A stretch of 64,000 nucleotides of DNA. It comes from Balaenoptera acutorostrata. Lineage: Eukaryota; Chordata; Mammalia; Artiodactyla; Balaenopteridae. The stretch spans positions 47,952,207 through 48,016,206 of the forward strand of contig NC_080078.1 in NCBI RefSeq assembly GCF_949987535.1, in the 5' to 3' direction. Below, one piece after another: positions 12,388-26,369 of the stretch. The notes under the pieces are model-generated. The model was given only the letters and a program-made list of their open reading frames with translations. It searched no databases and had not been told where the DNA came from. The position numbers were made by a program, and so were the translations under genes. Numbering within the stretch: the first letter of the stretch is position 1; the number at the start of each line of letters is the position of its first letter.

Positions 12388-12670
12388 CATAACAAATATT
12401 TGCTGAGCACCTGCTACATGTCAGCCACTGTACTAGGCACTATATTCAGGGGTTCATGAGTTATGTACTTACTGTGACAGTAAAAATAATAAAAAGCAAC
12501 AGTAAAATATGCTATAAGAGTGCTTCTGTCTCAGAGCCAGGCTCAGTCTGAATGGAGGAGATGCCCAGGAAAGGATTCCTTGAGCACATAACACATGCAC
12601 ATTAAGGGATGAGTAGGAACTAACCAGGTGAAGGGGACAGAGGAGAGCACTCAAGACCGAGGACAGCCTC
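12388..12670 (-). mobile_element. L2 LINE fragment, antisense
   Basis: It begins with 'atttgctgagcacctgctacatgtcagccactgt', the typical antisense L2 3' end, and continues with 'gatgagtaggaactaaccaggtgaagggg'. Later parts are lost or decayed. Confidence 0.7.
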
Positions 12671-15414
12671 ACCGAGGCCCATATATGAGGACCCTGTGTA
12701 TCTGGTATACCTGTTACACAGTCTCTTTTCTGAGATGACAATGATTTTCCTAGAAAGTCATCTGCTCTCCTCAAAAGAAACATTTGAGAGTCATCCCCCT
12801 TCCTCCTGAGACAATTCTCCAGAAACTCTATCGGTGAAGTGAGGTCCAGGAGGCCCAGATTGGTCTGATCTATGATTAGCATGTGAATAATGTCCTGGTA
12901 GAAACACAGGAGTGATCCATCTACTCAAATTCCTCCTACCAGGAGTTAACTTTCGCTCCCGTTTAGTCCCTCAAACTCTCTTTCACATGTCCTTCAAAAT
13001 CTACCCCATTATACTACAGAGATGGGAGATGAACCAAACCAAGGTTGAAGACTTTTGCCTCTGCCTGAGGACCTCGGTCACACCTTCTCAATCCCCGCCC
13101 CTATTCTCCTGAGGTTCTCCCTTGGTCTCTCGCCTTCTAACTCAGCAAGAGTCTCAAAAGCAAAAGGGGTAGCAGAAAAATGGGTTATTTCTTATAAAAG
13201 CTACAAGTAAATTAAATGCCTGCTTTTTACCAAGCAATCCTACCTAAGTGAACTTGAATCTGTACCTGATTTTGAACTTGTTTACAGAAGGGAGTGAAGG
13301 TTACAGAAGGCTTTAAACCTAATCCAGCTTTAGGTTTTCATCCACCCACTCACTTACCTGGCTCTCAGCCTTTCTCGCTACCCTTCATCCTCATGTCTCA
13401 CCCTCTCCACTCACAATTAACTCTGACTCCTCCTTCTCTTCAGCCTCTATCTGGATGCTTCAACCTTATCACACAACTCCCGGTCCCCAACCCTTGACCC
13501 AAACAATAAAGTCATTGCTGCAGGATTATCACTGGGCCGTGTCCTAACTTCGTATCATTTTAGGTTGGAGGGATGAAGATAGGAAAGTCTTCACCCCTAC
13601 TGACAGGCCTGCTATAGAAGAATGAGCTCCAGTTCTCCCAACTTGGATCTCCAAAAGCATGTTACCCTTATATGCACTGCTGCCTATTGATATTGTTTAG
13701 GCTGAGCAGCAGCACTGGGCATATGATGGGTTAAGTTGGCTTCTGTGGGCTATTCTGGGAACACACCCAACATCTGTAGCTTTTATTTTGCTAGTGAAAA
13801 GTACCTTGGAAGTTCCAAACAACCAACTCCCAAATGAGATTTTTGGAGGAGAATGGTTTGTAAGATGAGGGACTGACTGCAATTAGAATGAAGCAAAGTA
13901 GATTAGATGAAAATTCAATTGAATTAACCAAAAAGCAGAAAGATAAAGGCTATTCCACAGAAGCCAAGTAATTCCTCTAAAAAGATACCATTAGCCAGTA
14001 AACTAGACCCCTTTTGAAACCTACATTAACTCTTTCAGGACACAAGGGTAGCAGTACACTGAGGCCTTAGTGGTTTGAAAAGTATTCTCAAAAGGCCTCA
14101 AATTAGTTTCAGAACTGGGAAAAACTGATTTGTTATTTTACATGAGGCCATGGGAGATACAGTTATCTAATCAAAAATCTAAGCATGAATGAAGCAGAAT
14201 GGAATATTATATGAGGCAATATAGTCTCTATCATATCCTTACAAGTTATAGACTGTACACATAGACATCCAAACATACACACACACACAGACACACACAC
14301 CTTCCCAATACAAACATCATGGTCCACAAAATGTAAATTCTTCAACTTTAACCCAAATAAGGATGTTTTTAAGATTCACTGGTTAACTCCCTTTTAGGTC
14401 AAACTACATATTCAGCAAAAAAATCCCTTAACGAACAAGTGCTATTTTCTTTTACTAACAAATGCTATCGTCCCATTTTATTTTTAATTCTTATATATCA
14501 GCTTCTCTGAAGGAAAAAAATATGATTCTGCAAACATGGATGGTCACAGCAGAAGACAACTGCAGGAGTTCCTCGCTCAAACTGTAGAGACAAATTCCTG
14601 GAAGTGAACACCTGAAAGCAGCTGGGAAGCCTGAATGGTTATTTCAGTTGACTGAGTTTATGGTGAAGGTGACAGAGTCATTGTTTCCATCCCCAAGGGG
14701 GTCAGTTAACTTTGCTGTGTTCCATGGAAATAAATATCATCTTCCCAATATGGAAGGAGTAGCCATGATGCTGTAATTCTAGAGCTGGAAGGGACTTCAG
14801 AGATCATCTGGCCAGGGCGTCTTCAAACTGTGATCCCTTATAGCCCTAGAAATGAATATACAACTCTCCAGGAAACCAGGAGGGACTGCCCCATGGTCCT
14901 TATTTTTTCTTCAATAAGTTTCCTGGTAGTAAGTGTTCATGGGAACCAAATGGTCTCTGGTGTCCTTTTTTTTGGAAAGCTCTGATTTCAACCACCTGAT
15001 GCAAGGGTCCGAATGAGATAAGATATCTTAGTTAACCCCATCTCTGCCATACTCATACAGGTCTATAAAAATATAGAAGGTATTTAGCAATAAGTATGTT
15101 ATTTTTTCAGAGTCTATTCAAAGGGTAAAAAGCTTTTACAAAAATATTAGTAATCTATTTTTAATTGGATGAATTTTGGAGGGTAAGGATAAAAAATGGG
15201 GCTGAAAAGTCCAAGTCAAGGTACCTCACTTTCAGTTATTTCATTAGGATGCCCCCAAAATCCCTAATACAATTTCTAGCACAGCCTCCTAAAAATCAAA
15301 CGTTACAAATGATTCAAAAGGAATTAGCATAGGATAGCTAAATGTTACCCCTCTATCATTGCTGGAGGAATAGTCATGTCTAAAATGTAATCTACAGCCT
15401 GAGAAAGTAAATGC
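12671..15414. other. Mostly unrecognised sequence
   Basis: No gene is visible. Pyrimidine-rich stretches occur at 13330-13500. A short (AC)n lies at 14276-14300. About 14770-15010 looks like two overlapping very old repeats ('gagctggaagggacttcagagatcatctgg' interrupted by a segment starting near 'cttcaaactgtgatccc'), too decayed to name. Confidence 0.5.
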
Positions 15415-15468
15415 ACTATATTGTTTATCTATTGCTGAGAAACAAATCATCCCCAAACATCATGGCGT

Positions 15469-15513
<45 letters not shown>

Positions 15514-15905
15514 CAAAAAAAAAAAAAATTACTTCTTATGATCCTGTTGATTGGGTGAGTGGTTCTTCTTCCAGTCTGGACCAGTTTGGCTGGGGCTTGG
15601 TGGTCTAAGATGGCAACATTCCCATTTTAGAGGCTTCTCTACAAGATCTCTCATTCCCCAGGAGGCTAGCCCAGGCCTCTTCATACTGTGAACCAAAGTG
15701 TCCCAGCCACAAAAAAGAGCAAGTCCAATGCAAAAGCACTTTTTAAGCCTCTGTTTGAGCCATCTTTGATATTGTCCCATTGGCCAAAGTTAGTTACATG
15801 GTCAAATTCAAAGCCAGTATGGGAGGGGCCTGCTTAATGTGTGAAAATAGAAATATGAACTATGGGTGGTTATTTTGCAACAATCTACTACATTTTAAGT
15901 TTTTC
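15415..15905 (-). mobile_element. Ancient LTR-like repeat, antisense, with (CA)n inside
   Basis: On the minus strand this has the same order of motifs as 9300-9692: 'tggccaatggga', 'tgaagaggcctgggctagcctcctgggg', then a terminus near 'ttctcagcaatagataaac'. A (CA)n microsatellite (15472-15509) and a poly(A) run (from about 15515) have grown within the end region. Confidence 0.5.
15472..15509 (+). repeat. (AC)n microsatellite
   Basis: Nineteen AC units followed by a short spacer and an A-rich run of about 14 nt. Confidence 0.96.
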
Positions 15906-16067
15906 CAATTGAAATTCATTGAATACAGAATTAAATAGGCTTTTCTCTGAAAATAATAGCTTCTGTGATTTTACTAACCTAATTTTTATTCAATGGATCA
16001 AAAATCCATCCTACGCCTATGTACCTTCTCATATACATATGCCTCAATTTATATCTTAAATATACCT

Positions 16068-16578
16068 GTATTAGTTTATTATGGCTGCTGTAACAAATTT
16101 CCATAAGCTAAGTCACTTAAAACAACACAAATTCATTCTCTTACAGTTCTGGAGATTAGAAGTTCAAAATCAGTTTCACTGGGTGAAAGTCAAGGTGTTG
16201 GTAGGCTGTTGCTTTCTGGAGACCCTGAAGAGAGGATCCATTCCCATGCTTTACCTGGCTTCTGGAGGTTGCCCATATCCCTGGACTTGTGGCCTCCTTC
16301 TTTCATCTTCAAAGCCAGCAATGTTGCATCTTTCTATGCTTTTCTTACATAATCACATCTCCCTCTGACTACAGAAGGGAAAGGTTCTCTGTTTTTAAGG
16401 ACTCCTATGATTAGATGGGGTTCACCCAAATAAACCAGAATAATCTCCCCATCTCAATGTTCTTAATCTTAATCACATTTGCAAAATCCCTTTTGCCATA
16501 TAAAGTAATATTCACAGCTTCTAAAGATCAAAGTGTGGGCATCTTAGAAGGGCCATTATTCTGACTACCACAATATGT
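16068..16578 (-). mobile_element. MaLR (MLT1-type) LTR, antisense
   Basis: The plus strand reads 'tgtattagtttattatggctgctgtaacaaa', then 'cttaaaacaacacaaatt', 'cttacagttctggagattagaagttc', 'aatctccccatctcaa', and ends 'agggccattattctgactacca'. That is the reverse complement of the familiar mammalian MLT1-like LTR, nearly full length at about 500 bp. The open frame at 16081-16368 lies wholly within it and is spurious. Confidence 0.75.
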
Positions 16579-19019
16579 TATTGGAAAACTATCTAAATAC
16601 AATTTCTGAATGTCAAATCATATTGAACTGCACTGAAGGAATTAGCTATATTTAAAAAAAAAAACTTTTGGGTTTTATGATGGGCTTTCTTAATGCAAGT
16701 CAAGCTTTTAAAATAAAGTTTCCATTACTCTAGAACTTTAAGGTACAGTTTAAATATTTTAGAACACTTTTTAATACTTTGCCTAGAATTAGTGGCCAGG
16801 GCTAAGCACTTTAGCATATGAAACCGATATATCTAGCCTGTGGTTCAGATTTCAAACATGATTTTAACCTTTCTAAAACATAAAAGTAGAATTTTAATAG
16901 TACAACTGAACTGAATAAAGCATACCTCAAAGTGAAATAACCATAGTTTATATTACATGCTATTCTCTCTGTCTCTCTGTATCTTAAAACTGCTAATAAT
17001 CAAAGCTACATCTGACCCTGTTTGTATTTCTAGACTTTCATTAGACGTCTATTTTCTATCTCACCAAAAATACAACCTTGGAGAAATGGCTATATGTGAC
17101 CATGACTTCATATTTTTGCTGTTTTCAAAGTTATTAAAACTTCTGTCAACAGTCAGCTCCATTTCTCAGATTAGAAAATCATCAGGGATTGCCTCCTTCT
17201 TTCTCAAACTATTGAAATGGTTTTTCAAGGGATTCACACTCTGTTTATAAGTAGCTGAAAATAACCCAACTACAACCTTAGGTCAAAATTGGCTCTGATA
17301 AAAATCTACCAAAAAGCTGTTTTGTAAAAGGACCTAATAAATAATTTATTTAAATCAATGTGAACAAAACTTGAGCAAGGTTGTGGAGCAGAGACTTATG
17401 GTGGATTAATGGCACTTCTATGTCTGTGTTTCCAAACACTCTTGTTATATTCTTAGACTCCTATCATTTTCCTCTTTTCACGACAGTAAAAATGTACAGG
17501 ACATTGAACTTCTGTGAAAGTAGATGAAGATGTGGGCAATGACAGATTAATAATAAATCTTGAAAGTGCTTAATGCATTTTTTTCTTGTCTAAAAAATGT
17601 TCTCAAGTAACTGCTTTATTTTTCTTGATTTTTTTTTTATTCAATGGCCCATTTTTTTAAAAACTGGGTGTGAATTTATGACCCCTTGTGACTAGACTCA
17701 AATATTGCATTCTTGAAAAGAAAATGCTGCCTTGCCAGGTAATTCCCTTATAAGTGTCATACACCCCCTCGGACTAATAGAGAATTTTTAAAATGATGGA
17801 CAATTTTTAAAGGTTTATTTTGGGTAATTTTGATTATTCCTACATTCTATCATTAGAGGAACTGTCTTTTTTTTCTTCTTATATTTCGGTATTGTGTATG
17901 GTAGAATAAAATCAGCAAATAGGTAAATTCATGATTTACACAGTAACACCCCATGACACAGTTTTTAGAGGATGACCAGTGAGGTAATAACAAGCCAAAT
18001 ATTATCTTCTCTGAGTCTCTATGACTCAACACAATTAAAAATATTTTTGCTTATGAAGTAAAACCAATTATTAAAAATATTTGGATGGTTATACACAATA
18101 CATTGTCTAAAATAAAATCGAGTGGCTAAATCAAATTGTTATGTGCTACAATAATTTTACACATACAATATATATGTGAATATTGACATAAACAATTCAG
18201 AGTCTAAACTTCTCCTCACTTGAAAATTAATAAAAGTAAAAGTTAGATTTCACTTTGTTAATGATGACAACATAACCATGATCAGAAATGAACACTGTCC
18301 CTTTGGTGGTGAAACTTGGAAATGAATAAGTCAGATTAATTATCTCTGAATGATTTGCTTTTTTCTTGCTGAAATCCAATATATTATTAAGATGCCTAGA
18401 CATTCCTGATAATAGACCAAGGTGAGCCTTCTGTCAGTGCACACAAAGGAGCTGAAGCAGAGCTCACAATAGCACACGCACACCAGTATGCTAATTTGAA
18501 CAAAGAAGCAGGCCTCACAAAGGGCCAAGATGGCAGAAAAATCTCAAAAGAGTGCCACACTTCAGAAACAAGATTTTCTATGAGCTCATTAATATTTACC
18601 AAAGCCAAGAGAGCTGTTGTTTCTTTCATTTAGCTACAAATACCTCCTCAAAATTATTCCTGTATTGAGACAGCATTAGAAAAATAAACTGGGCATATAA
18701 AAGCAGCCTCAAATGAAAGACAAGCAGCTTTGAAGATAAGCCTGCTTTCAGTGTGAGCATCTGCACCCAGAAGACCATTTACACAAATTAACATATTTTA
18801 TCTACTGTAAAAAAACAACAACAACAAACCAGGAAATAATTCATATGTGCAAGATTATTTAAATTACTATCAGGGAGTGCTTGAGCACTGTTAGTACACC
18901 CCATAAAAACATAAGTTCCGAAAAACAAGGCAAAGATTTTCCACTTAAAAAGAAAACTAGTGGCAGAGATGTATTCTCCATGGCAAGCAGTATTTCCTCG
19001 AATTATTTAGCAGGGTGAT
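16579..19019. other. No feature recognised
   Basis: AT-rich sequence with several T and A runs; no gene, tRNA or clear transposon. Short open frames at 16957-17250 and 18340-18629 show no known motif. Confidence 0.55.
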
Positions 19020-19240
19020 CAAGAAATAAGTGTTGGATCAGAGAGACCTGGGTTTGCATCTGACACTAGCTGTGCAGTATTAGGTAAAATATTCAATCTC
19101 TCTGAGCCTCAGATTTTCCATCTGTAAAATAGTTATTAATACCTACCTTGCATGGTTTTGAGAAATTTAAGAGACTGTGGTCACCAAATGCTTAATATAC
19201 AGCATACCCCATTCAAAGCCTTCAATAAATATGGAAGGTT
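19020..19240 (+). mobile_element. MIR SINE
   Basis: It follows the MIR order: 'gacctgggtttgcatctgacactagctgtgcagt', 'caatctctctgagcctcagattttccatctgtaaaatag', 'aatacctaccttgcatgg', ending 'ccttcaataaatatgg'. Diverged as expected of this old tRNA-derived SINE. Confidence 0.85.
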
Positions 19241-19249
19241 TTTGTTTGT

Positions 19250-20390
19250 TTGTTTCTGTAAGTATTTATTAGAAGAACTTTAGAGACTAAAGATAATAAA
19301 AAACTTACCTATCATCACACTATCCTAAGAGAAACACAATCACCAGTTGGTGAATATCCTTCTAGTTCTTTCTCTATCTGTGTGAATAAGCTTGTATGCA
19401 TGCTTTCCAACTTTTTATTTTATGGATATGGAATCCTACTTTGAATTATCTCACTTGCTTCTCCTATCCCCCCATTAACAATGTTCTGTGAATACATTTC
19501 CATATCTTTAGCTATTATTTTACAGCACCATTTTAATTGCTGATGGCATTTCATTGCGTGAATGTATCACAGTATTTGGGAGGCTTCCAATATCTAATCA
19601 GTGTAAAAGTGCAATGTATGTATCGGGCAATATATATTTGTATACATCCTTAATTATCTTTTAACTTAAATACCATTATGACAGACATCCCACAAACAAA
19701 AGCATGTATATATTGTTTCCTTCAACTTGAAAACATGCATTTCTACACATCCCACTTTTTTCTATTTTTTTAATATTTATTTTTTTGAGTAAAATATGCA
19801 TTTGATTGTCTTGTAAGTTGTTGTTATATCACTATAATATAAATTAAAAGTAAACAGTAAAAATTCTTCTTCCCATGGTTGTGTCTTATTTACTTCATCT
19901 ACCCCACAGGTAACCTTGTTATCAATGTATATAGTCTTTTAGATTTTATCTATGAATGTATAAGTAAATATGAACCTATGTATTTTATCCCTTTTTTCCA
20001 TAAAGGGTAGCATACAATGCACACCATGCTATATCTTCTTTTTCCACTTAATAATACAGTTTATATTTATTTCTATATCCATACCTAAGAGATTGTTCAT
20101 TCTTTTATTTATAGTTGCATAGTATTCCATTGTATGCTTGTAGTATAATTTACTTAACCAGTCCTCTACTGATTGGTATTTGGCTTTATTCCAATGTTTT
20201 GCACTTGATAAAAAGTTGCTGCAGTGATTAATATTCAAACTACACTACTTCACATTTATGCAAATATATGTTTAGTTCAGATTGATATTCAAAATATACA
20301 AATACTTATAGGCTACACTAATGTTTATCATTTGATTATCAAGTCTGTCAGTTAAATTTCCAGAAATAGAATTGCTCACCTCCGTTCCAT
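19250..20390 (-). mobile_element. Old L1 3'-end fragments, antisense
   Basis: Two adjacent antisense segments resemble old L1 3' regions. About 19330-19560 includes 'ccttctagttctttctctatctgtgtg'. About 19870-20270 includes 'ctaccccacaggtaaccttgttatc', 'gttgcatagtattccattgtatg', 'aaccagtcctctactgattgg' and 'tgctgcagtg'. All reading frames are broken. Confidence 0.7.
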
Positions 20391-21829
20391 ATACCTTTTA
20401 AAAGAAACAAAAAAGAGGATATAACTTTGTATTTCTACCATCATGAGCTCCTTTTTGTACTCATTGGATTCTTCCCTAAATTCACCCCCTGCTGTTCATG
20501 TTTGATCTCAGCTACTTTCAGCAGCTCTTCAACATGTTATGGAGCTTGTGGATTTTATCTGTCTCCTAATTTCACTGATATATCTACTGTATCATTTCTC
20601 CATAGAATTGAATATTATGATTTAAAGGTTTTATAAATTTTATAAGTGAAAAAATGTTATCTGCTATTGATTCCATTTGCATATTTTAATAGTGAGGTGG
20701 ATCTTTTAATATATTTATTAACTATTTTTATTTCATATTTAGCAAAATAGCTATTTCTATTGAAGTTTTAGGACTTTCCCTTTTGTTTTCCAACAGTATG
20801 CTCCAAATTAAGGTTGTGATGCTTTTTTTTGTATTTCATTATATCCCTTCTAATTTTTATTTGGAAATTGTTTGAATATATTTATTTAAAGTAACTCAAT
20901 TTTTGCAGAAATAACAGACTCAAGAAAACAAGACACAGATTCATTTATTCACTTATTCATTCATTCAAAATCTATCAAATCCCTCCATGTACCAACTATT
21001 TTTCTAGGCACTGATGACACAGAGGGGAATAAGTTCCAGTTCTCTTGCCACTTGTATTTCAATTAGGAAAAAAATAAAGGAGGGAAGGGACCAGAGACTA
21101 ATAGGTGAAATTGATTTTGTTTTGTTTTTAGATAGGGTAGGAGGAATCAAAGTTGCCCATTTTAAAAAAGGATTGATTAGACCACCTTGAAGCTTAAGGG
21201 AGTTACCAAATACAAACAGCTTTTTCTCTGACCAAAGTTATTCTTATGATCAGAAAGGAGTGTTTTAGTACCCTATATGTAATCTTTAGACTTATTCCAC
21301 CTTGGTTAAATCTTTTGAAATTATTCTGCCTTAATTCTATTTTATCTTTTATAAATCGTTTGACTGAACAGCTTTCAGAAAACTGATTTTTAAAATATTC
21401 TCCTTAATACCAAAAAGCAACCATATTTATTACTAAATTTCAACCTTGATTCAACAGATGGAAGATAACACTTGGTAAGGACAAAAATAAATATAGAGGT
21501 GTGGTGAGAAAATCACAGTAGTTTGCAAATAACTGAAAAACATATACAGGAACTATTATCAGAACTGGAGGTAAAATGATCACAAATGCTTAGAGAGACA
21601 ATAAAATAAACAACTAACTCCTAGCATGTATTGCTGTTTTGTTAACATCAAGCATAGGCCAGGAGATCTCGGCTCTTCCAAAGAATTTTTTTTTTTAGCT
21701 ACAAAAAGCTGTAACAACACAACAGTGATACAGATTCTGCTGCATAATTTTCCCAACATCTTCTAATCAGCAATGAGGCCGAAGTACTATCTGTTTGGTC
21801 TCATTTTCTGTTGCAGAGACAAAACAATG
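20391..21829. other. Mostly unrecognised; possible L2 scrap
   Basis: At about 20940-21065 'attcattcattcaaaatc...ctaggcactgatgacacagagg' looks like the antisense end of an L2. Nothing else is recognised; no gene. Confidence 0.5.
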
Positions 21830-22085
21830 TCCTGGTTAAGAGCTTTGGTTTTGGAAATAGACCAACTGGAATCAAATCCCTTACTGACCACTTATTAAGT
21901 ATGTGACCTCAAGCAAGTCAATTTAACATTCTATACCTCAGTTTCCTCATATTAAAAGAGAGAGGAAGAATACGTATTTCACCCAGCTGTCATGGTAATT
22001 AAATGAACAAATCCATGCAAAACACTTAGAACAGCACCTTGAGCATAGTGAGTGCTCTGTTATTACCTAGGATTCTCACTAATGT
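21830..22085 (+). mobile_element. MIR SINE
   Basis: MIR landmarks in order: 'tcctggttaagagctttgg', 'ctggaatcaaatccc', 'gtatgtgacctcaagcaagtca', 'acctcagtttcctcat', 'aattaaatgaacaaat', 'cttagaacagcaccttgagcatagtgagtgctctgt'. Close to full length. Confidence 0.9.
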
Positions 22086-22177
22086 TAACCATTATTTTCA
22101 CTGTTGTTCAGGAAGTATCTCATGTAGAAAATACAAAGCATGATTGGTTTGGTTACTGCCTGAAAAATTTGCAAAAC

Positions 22178-23720
22178 TTTTCATTATTTTTTTTTTCACC
22201 ATTTTAACCATCTTAGTGCACAATTTGGTGGCAATTAGTTCATTCACAATATTGTGTGACCATCACCACTATCTAGTTCTAGAACATTTTCATCACCCCA
22301 AAAGGACATCCCTTCCCCATTAAGCAGTCACTCCTCATTCACCCCTCTTCCCCAGCCCCGGCCACCCACTAATTTGCTTTCTGTCTCTATGGATTTTCTT
22401 ATTCTGGATATTTCATATAGATGGAATAATATAATAGGTGTTTTTTTGTATCTGGCTTCTTTCATTTAGTGTATGTTTTCACAGTTCATTCATGTTGTAG
22501 CAAGTATCAGTACTTCACTCCTCTTTATGGCTGAATATTATTCCGTTATATAGATATAATGCATTCTGTTTATCCATTCATCAATTGATGGATATTTGAG
22601 TTATTTCCACCTTTGGCTGATTGTGAATAGTGTTCCTAAGAACATTTGTATACAAGTTTTTGTCTGAACATCTGTTTTCAATTCTTTGGAGTATATACCT
22701 AGGAGTGGAAATGCTGTGTCATATGTTAATTCTATATTTAACTTATTGAGGAACCAGAAGACTGTTTTCCACAGTGGTTAGAACACTTTACATTTCCACC
22801 AGCTATATATGAGGGTTCTTACTTCTCCACGTCCTCCTTAACAGTATTATTTTTCCTTTTTAAAATTTATTATACCATTCTTCTATGTGTGTAGAAGTAT
22901 CTCACTGTGGTTTTCATTTGCATTTCCCTAATGACTAATGGTGTTGAATATCTTTTCATGTACTCATTGGCCATTTGCATATCTTCTTCAGAGAAATGTC
23001 TATTCAAGCCCTTTACTCAATTTTTAAGTGTTGTTTAATTGTTGTTTCTCTTTCTGTTGTTGAGTTGTAAGACTTCTTTATGTGTTCTGGATAGTAGACT
23101 CCTTCAGATCTACGACTCACACATATTTCCTCCCATTCTTTGGGTTGTCTTTCCACTTTCTTGATAGTGTCCTTTGAGGTACAGAAGTTTTTCATTTTGA
23201 TGATGTCCAAATTATCTATTTTTTTTTCTTTGGTTGTTTGTGCTTTTTGTATCATATCTAAGAATCCATTGCAAAATCCAAGGTCATGAAGATTCACCAT
23301 TTTGTGTGTGTGTGTTTAAGTTTTGTAGTTTTAGCTTTTATTTTCATGATCCATTTTGAGTCACTCTTTGTATGTGGTGTGAGAGAAGGGTCCAACATCA
23401 CCCCTTTACATGTGGGTATCCAGTTGTGTAAGATTTGTTGAAGAGACTATTCTTTCCCCATTCAATGGTCTTGGCAATGGGCATTGTAGGATAATGGACA
23501 ATAGAATCTTTGTTGAAAATTAGTTGACCATAGATGTATGGGCTTATTTCTGGACTCTCAATTTTATCCCATCGATCTATATTGTCTATCCTTATGTCAG
23601 TTCCTCACTGTTTTGAATATTTCAGCTTTGTAAGTAAGTTTTGAAATTGGGGAATGTGAGCCGGCCAACTTTGGTCTTCTTTTCTAAGATTGTTTTGTCT
23701 ATTTGGAGTCAAACCACTTC
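22178..23720 (-). mobile_element. Old L1 fragment, antisense, 1.5 kb
   Basis: The left edge is a T run (22188-22197), the antisense poly(A). The order then follows the antisense of an old L1 from the 3' end into ORF2: 'tggctgaatattattccgtt', 'tatccattcatcaattgatgg', 'gcatttccctaatgactaatgg', 'ctttttgtatcatatctaag', 'gtccaacatcacccctttacatgtgg', 'tgtctatttggagtc'. Frames are broken throughout; the minus-strand frame at 23013-23300 is an ORF2 remnant. 5'-truncated near 23720. Confidence 0.9.
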
Positions 23721-23940
23721 ATTTTTTAAAAAGTTATTATTGACAAAAAAAATAGAGTTGGATTATAGGTGAAGACATAACAAGATCCTAGTAGCTAGTA
23801 CCTTAGTGTGAATTTTAATATAAAATATTTACCAGTCTCATCTAGAAAAAAAATTAACAAATCCGTTTTCAGAGTCTGTGACAGTTTTTAAGATGTGCCA
23901 GAATAGGAGAAATTGAAGGACAAGGCAGTTTAAGGATATT

Positions 23941-23963
23941 AATAATAATAATAATAATAATAA
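23941..23963 (+). repeat. (AAT)n microsatellite
   Basis: About 7.5 uninterrupted AAT units. Confidence 0.95.
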
Positions 23964-23999
23964 CTATTCAAAATCAGTAATATTAGATTGCTTGTGGAA

Positions 24000-24195
24000 G
24001 TACCTGCACATACATTACCTGATATTTTCTCACAAAACTTCTATGAAGCAGTCAGGACAAGCATGATTATCCTCAATATGCAAATGGGGAAACTGAGGCC
24101 CTGAGAGGTTAAGCAATGAGCCCAAGGTTGCACAGCAAATAAGTGTTAAGAGACAGAACACAATACCATGTCTTCTGATTGCCAGGCCAGTTATT
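24000..24195 (-). mobile_element. MIR SINE, antisense
   Basis: The plus strand shows the reverse complement of the MIR core: 'caaatggggaaactgaggccctgagaggttaagcaatgagcccaaggttgcacagcaaataagtg'. Confidence 0.9.
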
Positions 24196-26369
24196 TCAGG
24201 TTGACAGATGAACATCAGCCTTGGATAAATTTGGCCTTATTGATAATTTTACTTCAGTTTGGGGGGAAAAAAACCTATTTTATTACTGAGAGCTTTTATA
24301 ATTGCTTTTGCAAATCACTTTCATATTCCAAGTTCTCAGAGAAATAAAAGTAAAACAGAGACACAAAACAAAGATTTTAGGCCTCCTGAGAGTTACTTGT
24401 GTGTAGATAGATATACCTTCTTTGGGTTGATTCTCTTTACGCTCTAAGCTATGCTATGATTCTTCTCCACATACTGTTGTGTTCCTAATTTCTTTTTCCT
24501 CTCCCCTGCACAAAGCTTTTCTTTGACATTTAAATTATTTTTAACTATCAAATATGTTCATTATTCACTTAAGCAACACAGATTTTCCTGCATAATCTGT
24601 GATGAAAAACCCATGCATGCCAAAGGGTTGGTGAGGGAAATGGCCTGAACAACCTTTTATGTATCCATCCACTAGCCCCATCGAAGTATCACAGGAATAT
24701 TATAAAGTATTAAAAGATACAATCTGGAGAAGTATTATACTTATTGGCCATTGGAGGACTCATTTAATGCCAAGGAAAGAAAAATACTGGTGGATTTTGC
24801 AGGTCAATAGGATGTGTCTAAAACTCCGAAGTCAAGCAAGAAGGACCACTCAGCCCATGTTCTTTCAAAGCAGTGAGTTAAACGGTCTTGTTATCAATAT
24901 ACAGCAGGAAAAAAAATGTGCTCACTTTCATAAGAAAGTAGACTTAAAATTTTCCCTGAAAGTTTGAGGCACTGTGGTATAATACAAACTGAAATTCAAC
25001 TTCAATTATTCTCAAGTGCAGCTATGCTGTGTCTTTTATTCTGCTATTTGTGAAATAACAATCTTGATAACTGAATATTAATTTTCACCAAAAAAAGCAT
25101 TACAAACTCTTCTTCAAAGAGGGAGTTAAGTTTATTAATTCATTCCTTAACAAGAGGACAAAGTGCATGACTTGCTGCATAAGGAATAAGAACTCCTAGG
25201 GGCCAGGAAGATTTAATCAAGGATTGAAGGGGAAGGAAAAGCGAATAAGCCAGAAGGCAGAAGAATGTGAGGTCACCTGACTTTATAGGAAAAATTTTTT
25301 TTTTTTCCAGAGCTCAGCCAAAGTGAAGTAACAAAGCAAAGCAATCAGAAGTACAAATTCCTCTTGAGATACAAACTAAAACATTGACTTTCCTTTATAA
25401 TGCCACTTTAATTTCTGGTAAAATTCCAAAGCAAAGGTTTATATTTCATGATATTTTCAACTTTGCATAAGACTCTTGTGCTACTCATGACTTACTTGGC
25501 CATAGGGACACTATTGATTTTTTTCCCCCTCATAAATCTGAAAATGCTCTCTGCCTTCCCAGTAGACCCCTAATATTTATTGGTGTCTATCCTAAAACAA
25601 CAGTTCAAGGTTGGACTATGAAAACATTTAGGGCTCTAATTTACCATAAAGAAAGTCTACTGAAGATTATAGATAATACAAAGCACTCAAAGTTTGCACA
25701 GAAATACTAGAAACACCTCAACTTAGACACATACACTATTTTTCCTAATAGATTCTGCTACTTAGGAAAGTTACAAAGTGACTCATGACACAGTGCCCTT
25801 CAACGTGTCTAAAGAATTCCATACCTATCAAAGTATCACTTGACTTATAAATATTCCCTTTCTGTTACTTTACATACTTAGATATTACTAAAGACCTTGA
25901 CTTTTTGTTTCTGTGTATTATATGTATAGATAGATATTTACCGTGTTATAAATTAACTGAGAATTTTAAAAATATTTAATTCATTTAAAAATATAATTAA
26001 TCCATTACAGATTAATATAGATAACATATTCATTATGAAAAATAACCATATTTTCAAAAACAAAATATCTAAGGAGAAAATGGCATTTTTTTAAACTTTT
26101 GCAAATATCTTTAATGTGTGGTTTAAAAAGAAGAGAGCTGGATTCTCATTCCTGCTCTACATTCAGTATGTTAAGATATAATCTGTCATGTAGCCTCTGA
26201 AAAACACCATACACTTGTGAGAGAATGAGAATGAAAAAAGGCAAATAACGCCTTCGTATTATTATGAAAATCATGCTGACCTCATAGATGCCCTGAAAGG
26301 ACCTTGAGAACCCCCCAGGGTTTATATGCATTTCTTTTTATACTTTGGACCTCCCTTCTATGATTGTTT
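24196..26369. other. No feature recognised
   Basis: AT-rich, with one poly(T) stretch near 25297. Frames at 24259-24447 and 24659-24967 show no domain I recognise. Confidence 0.55.
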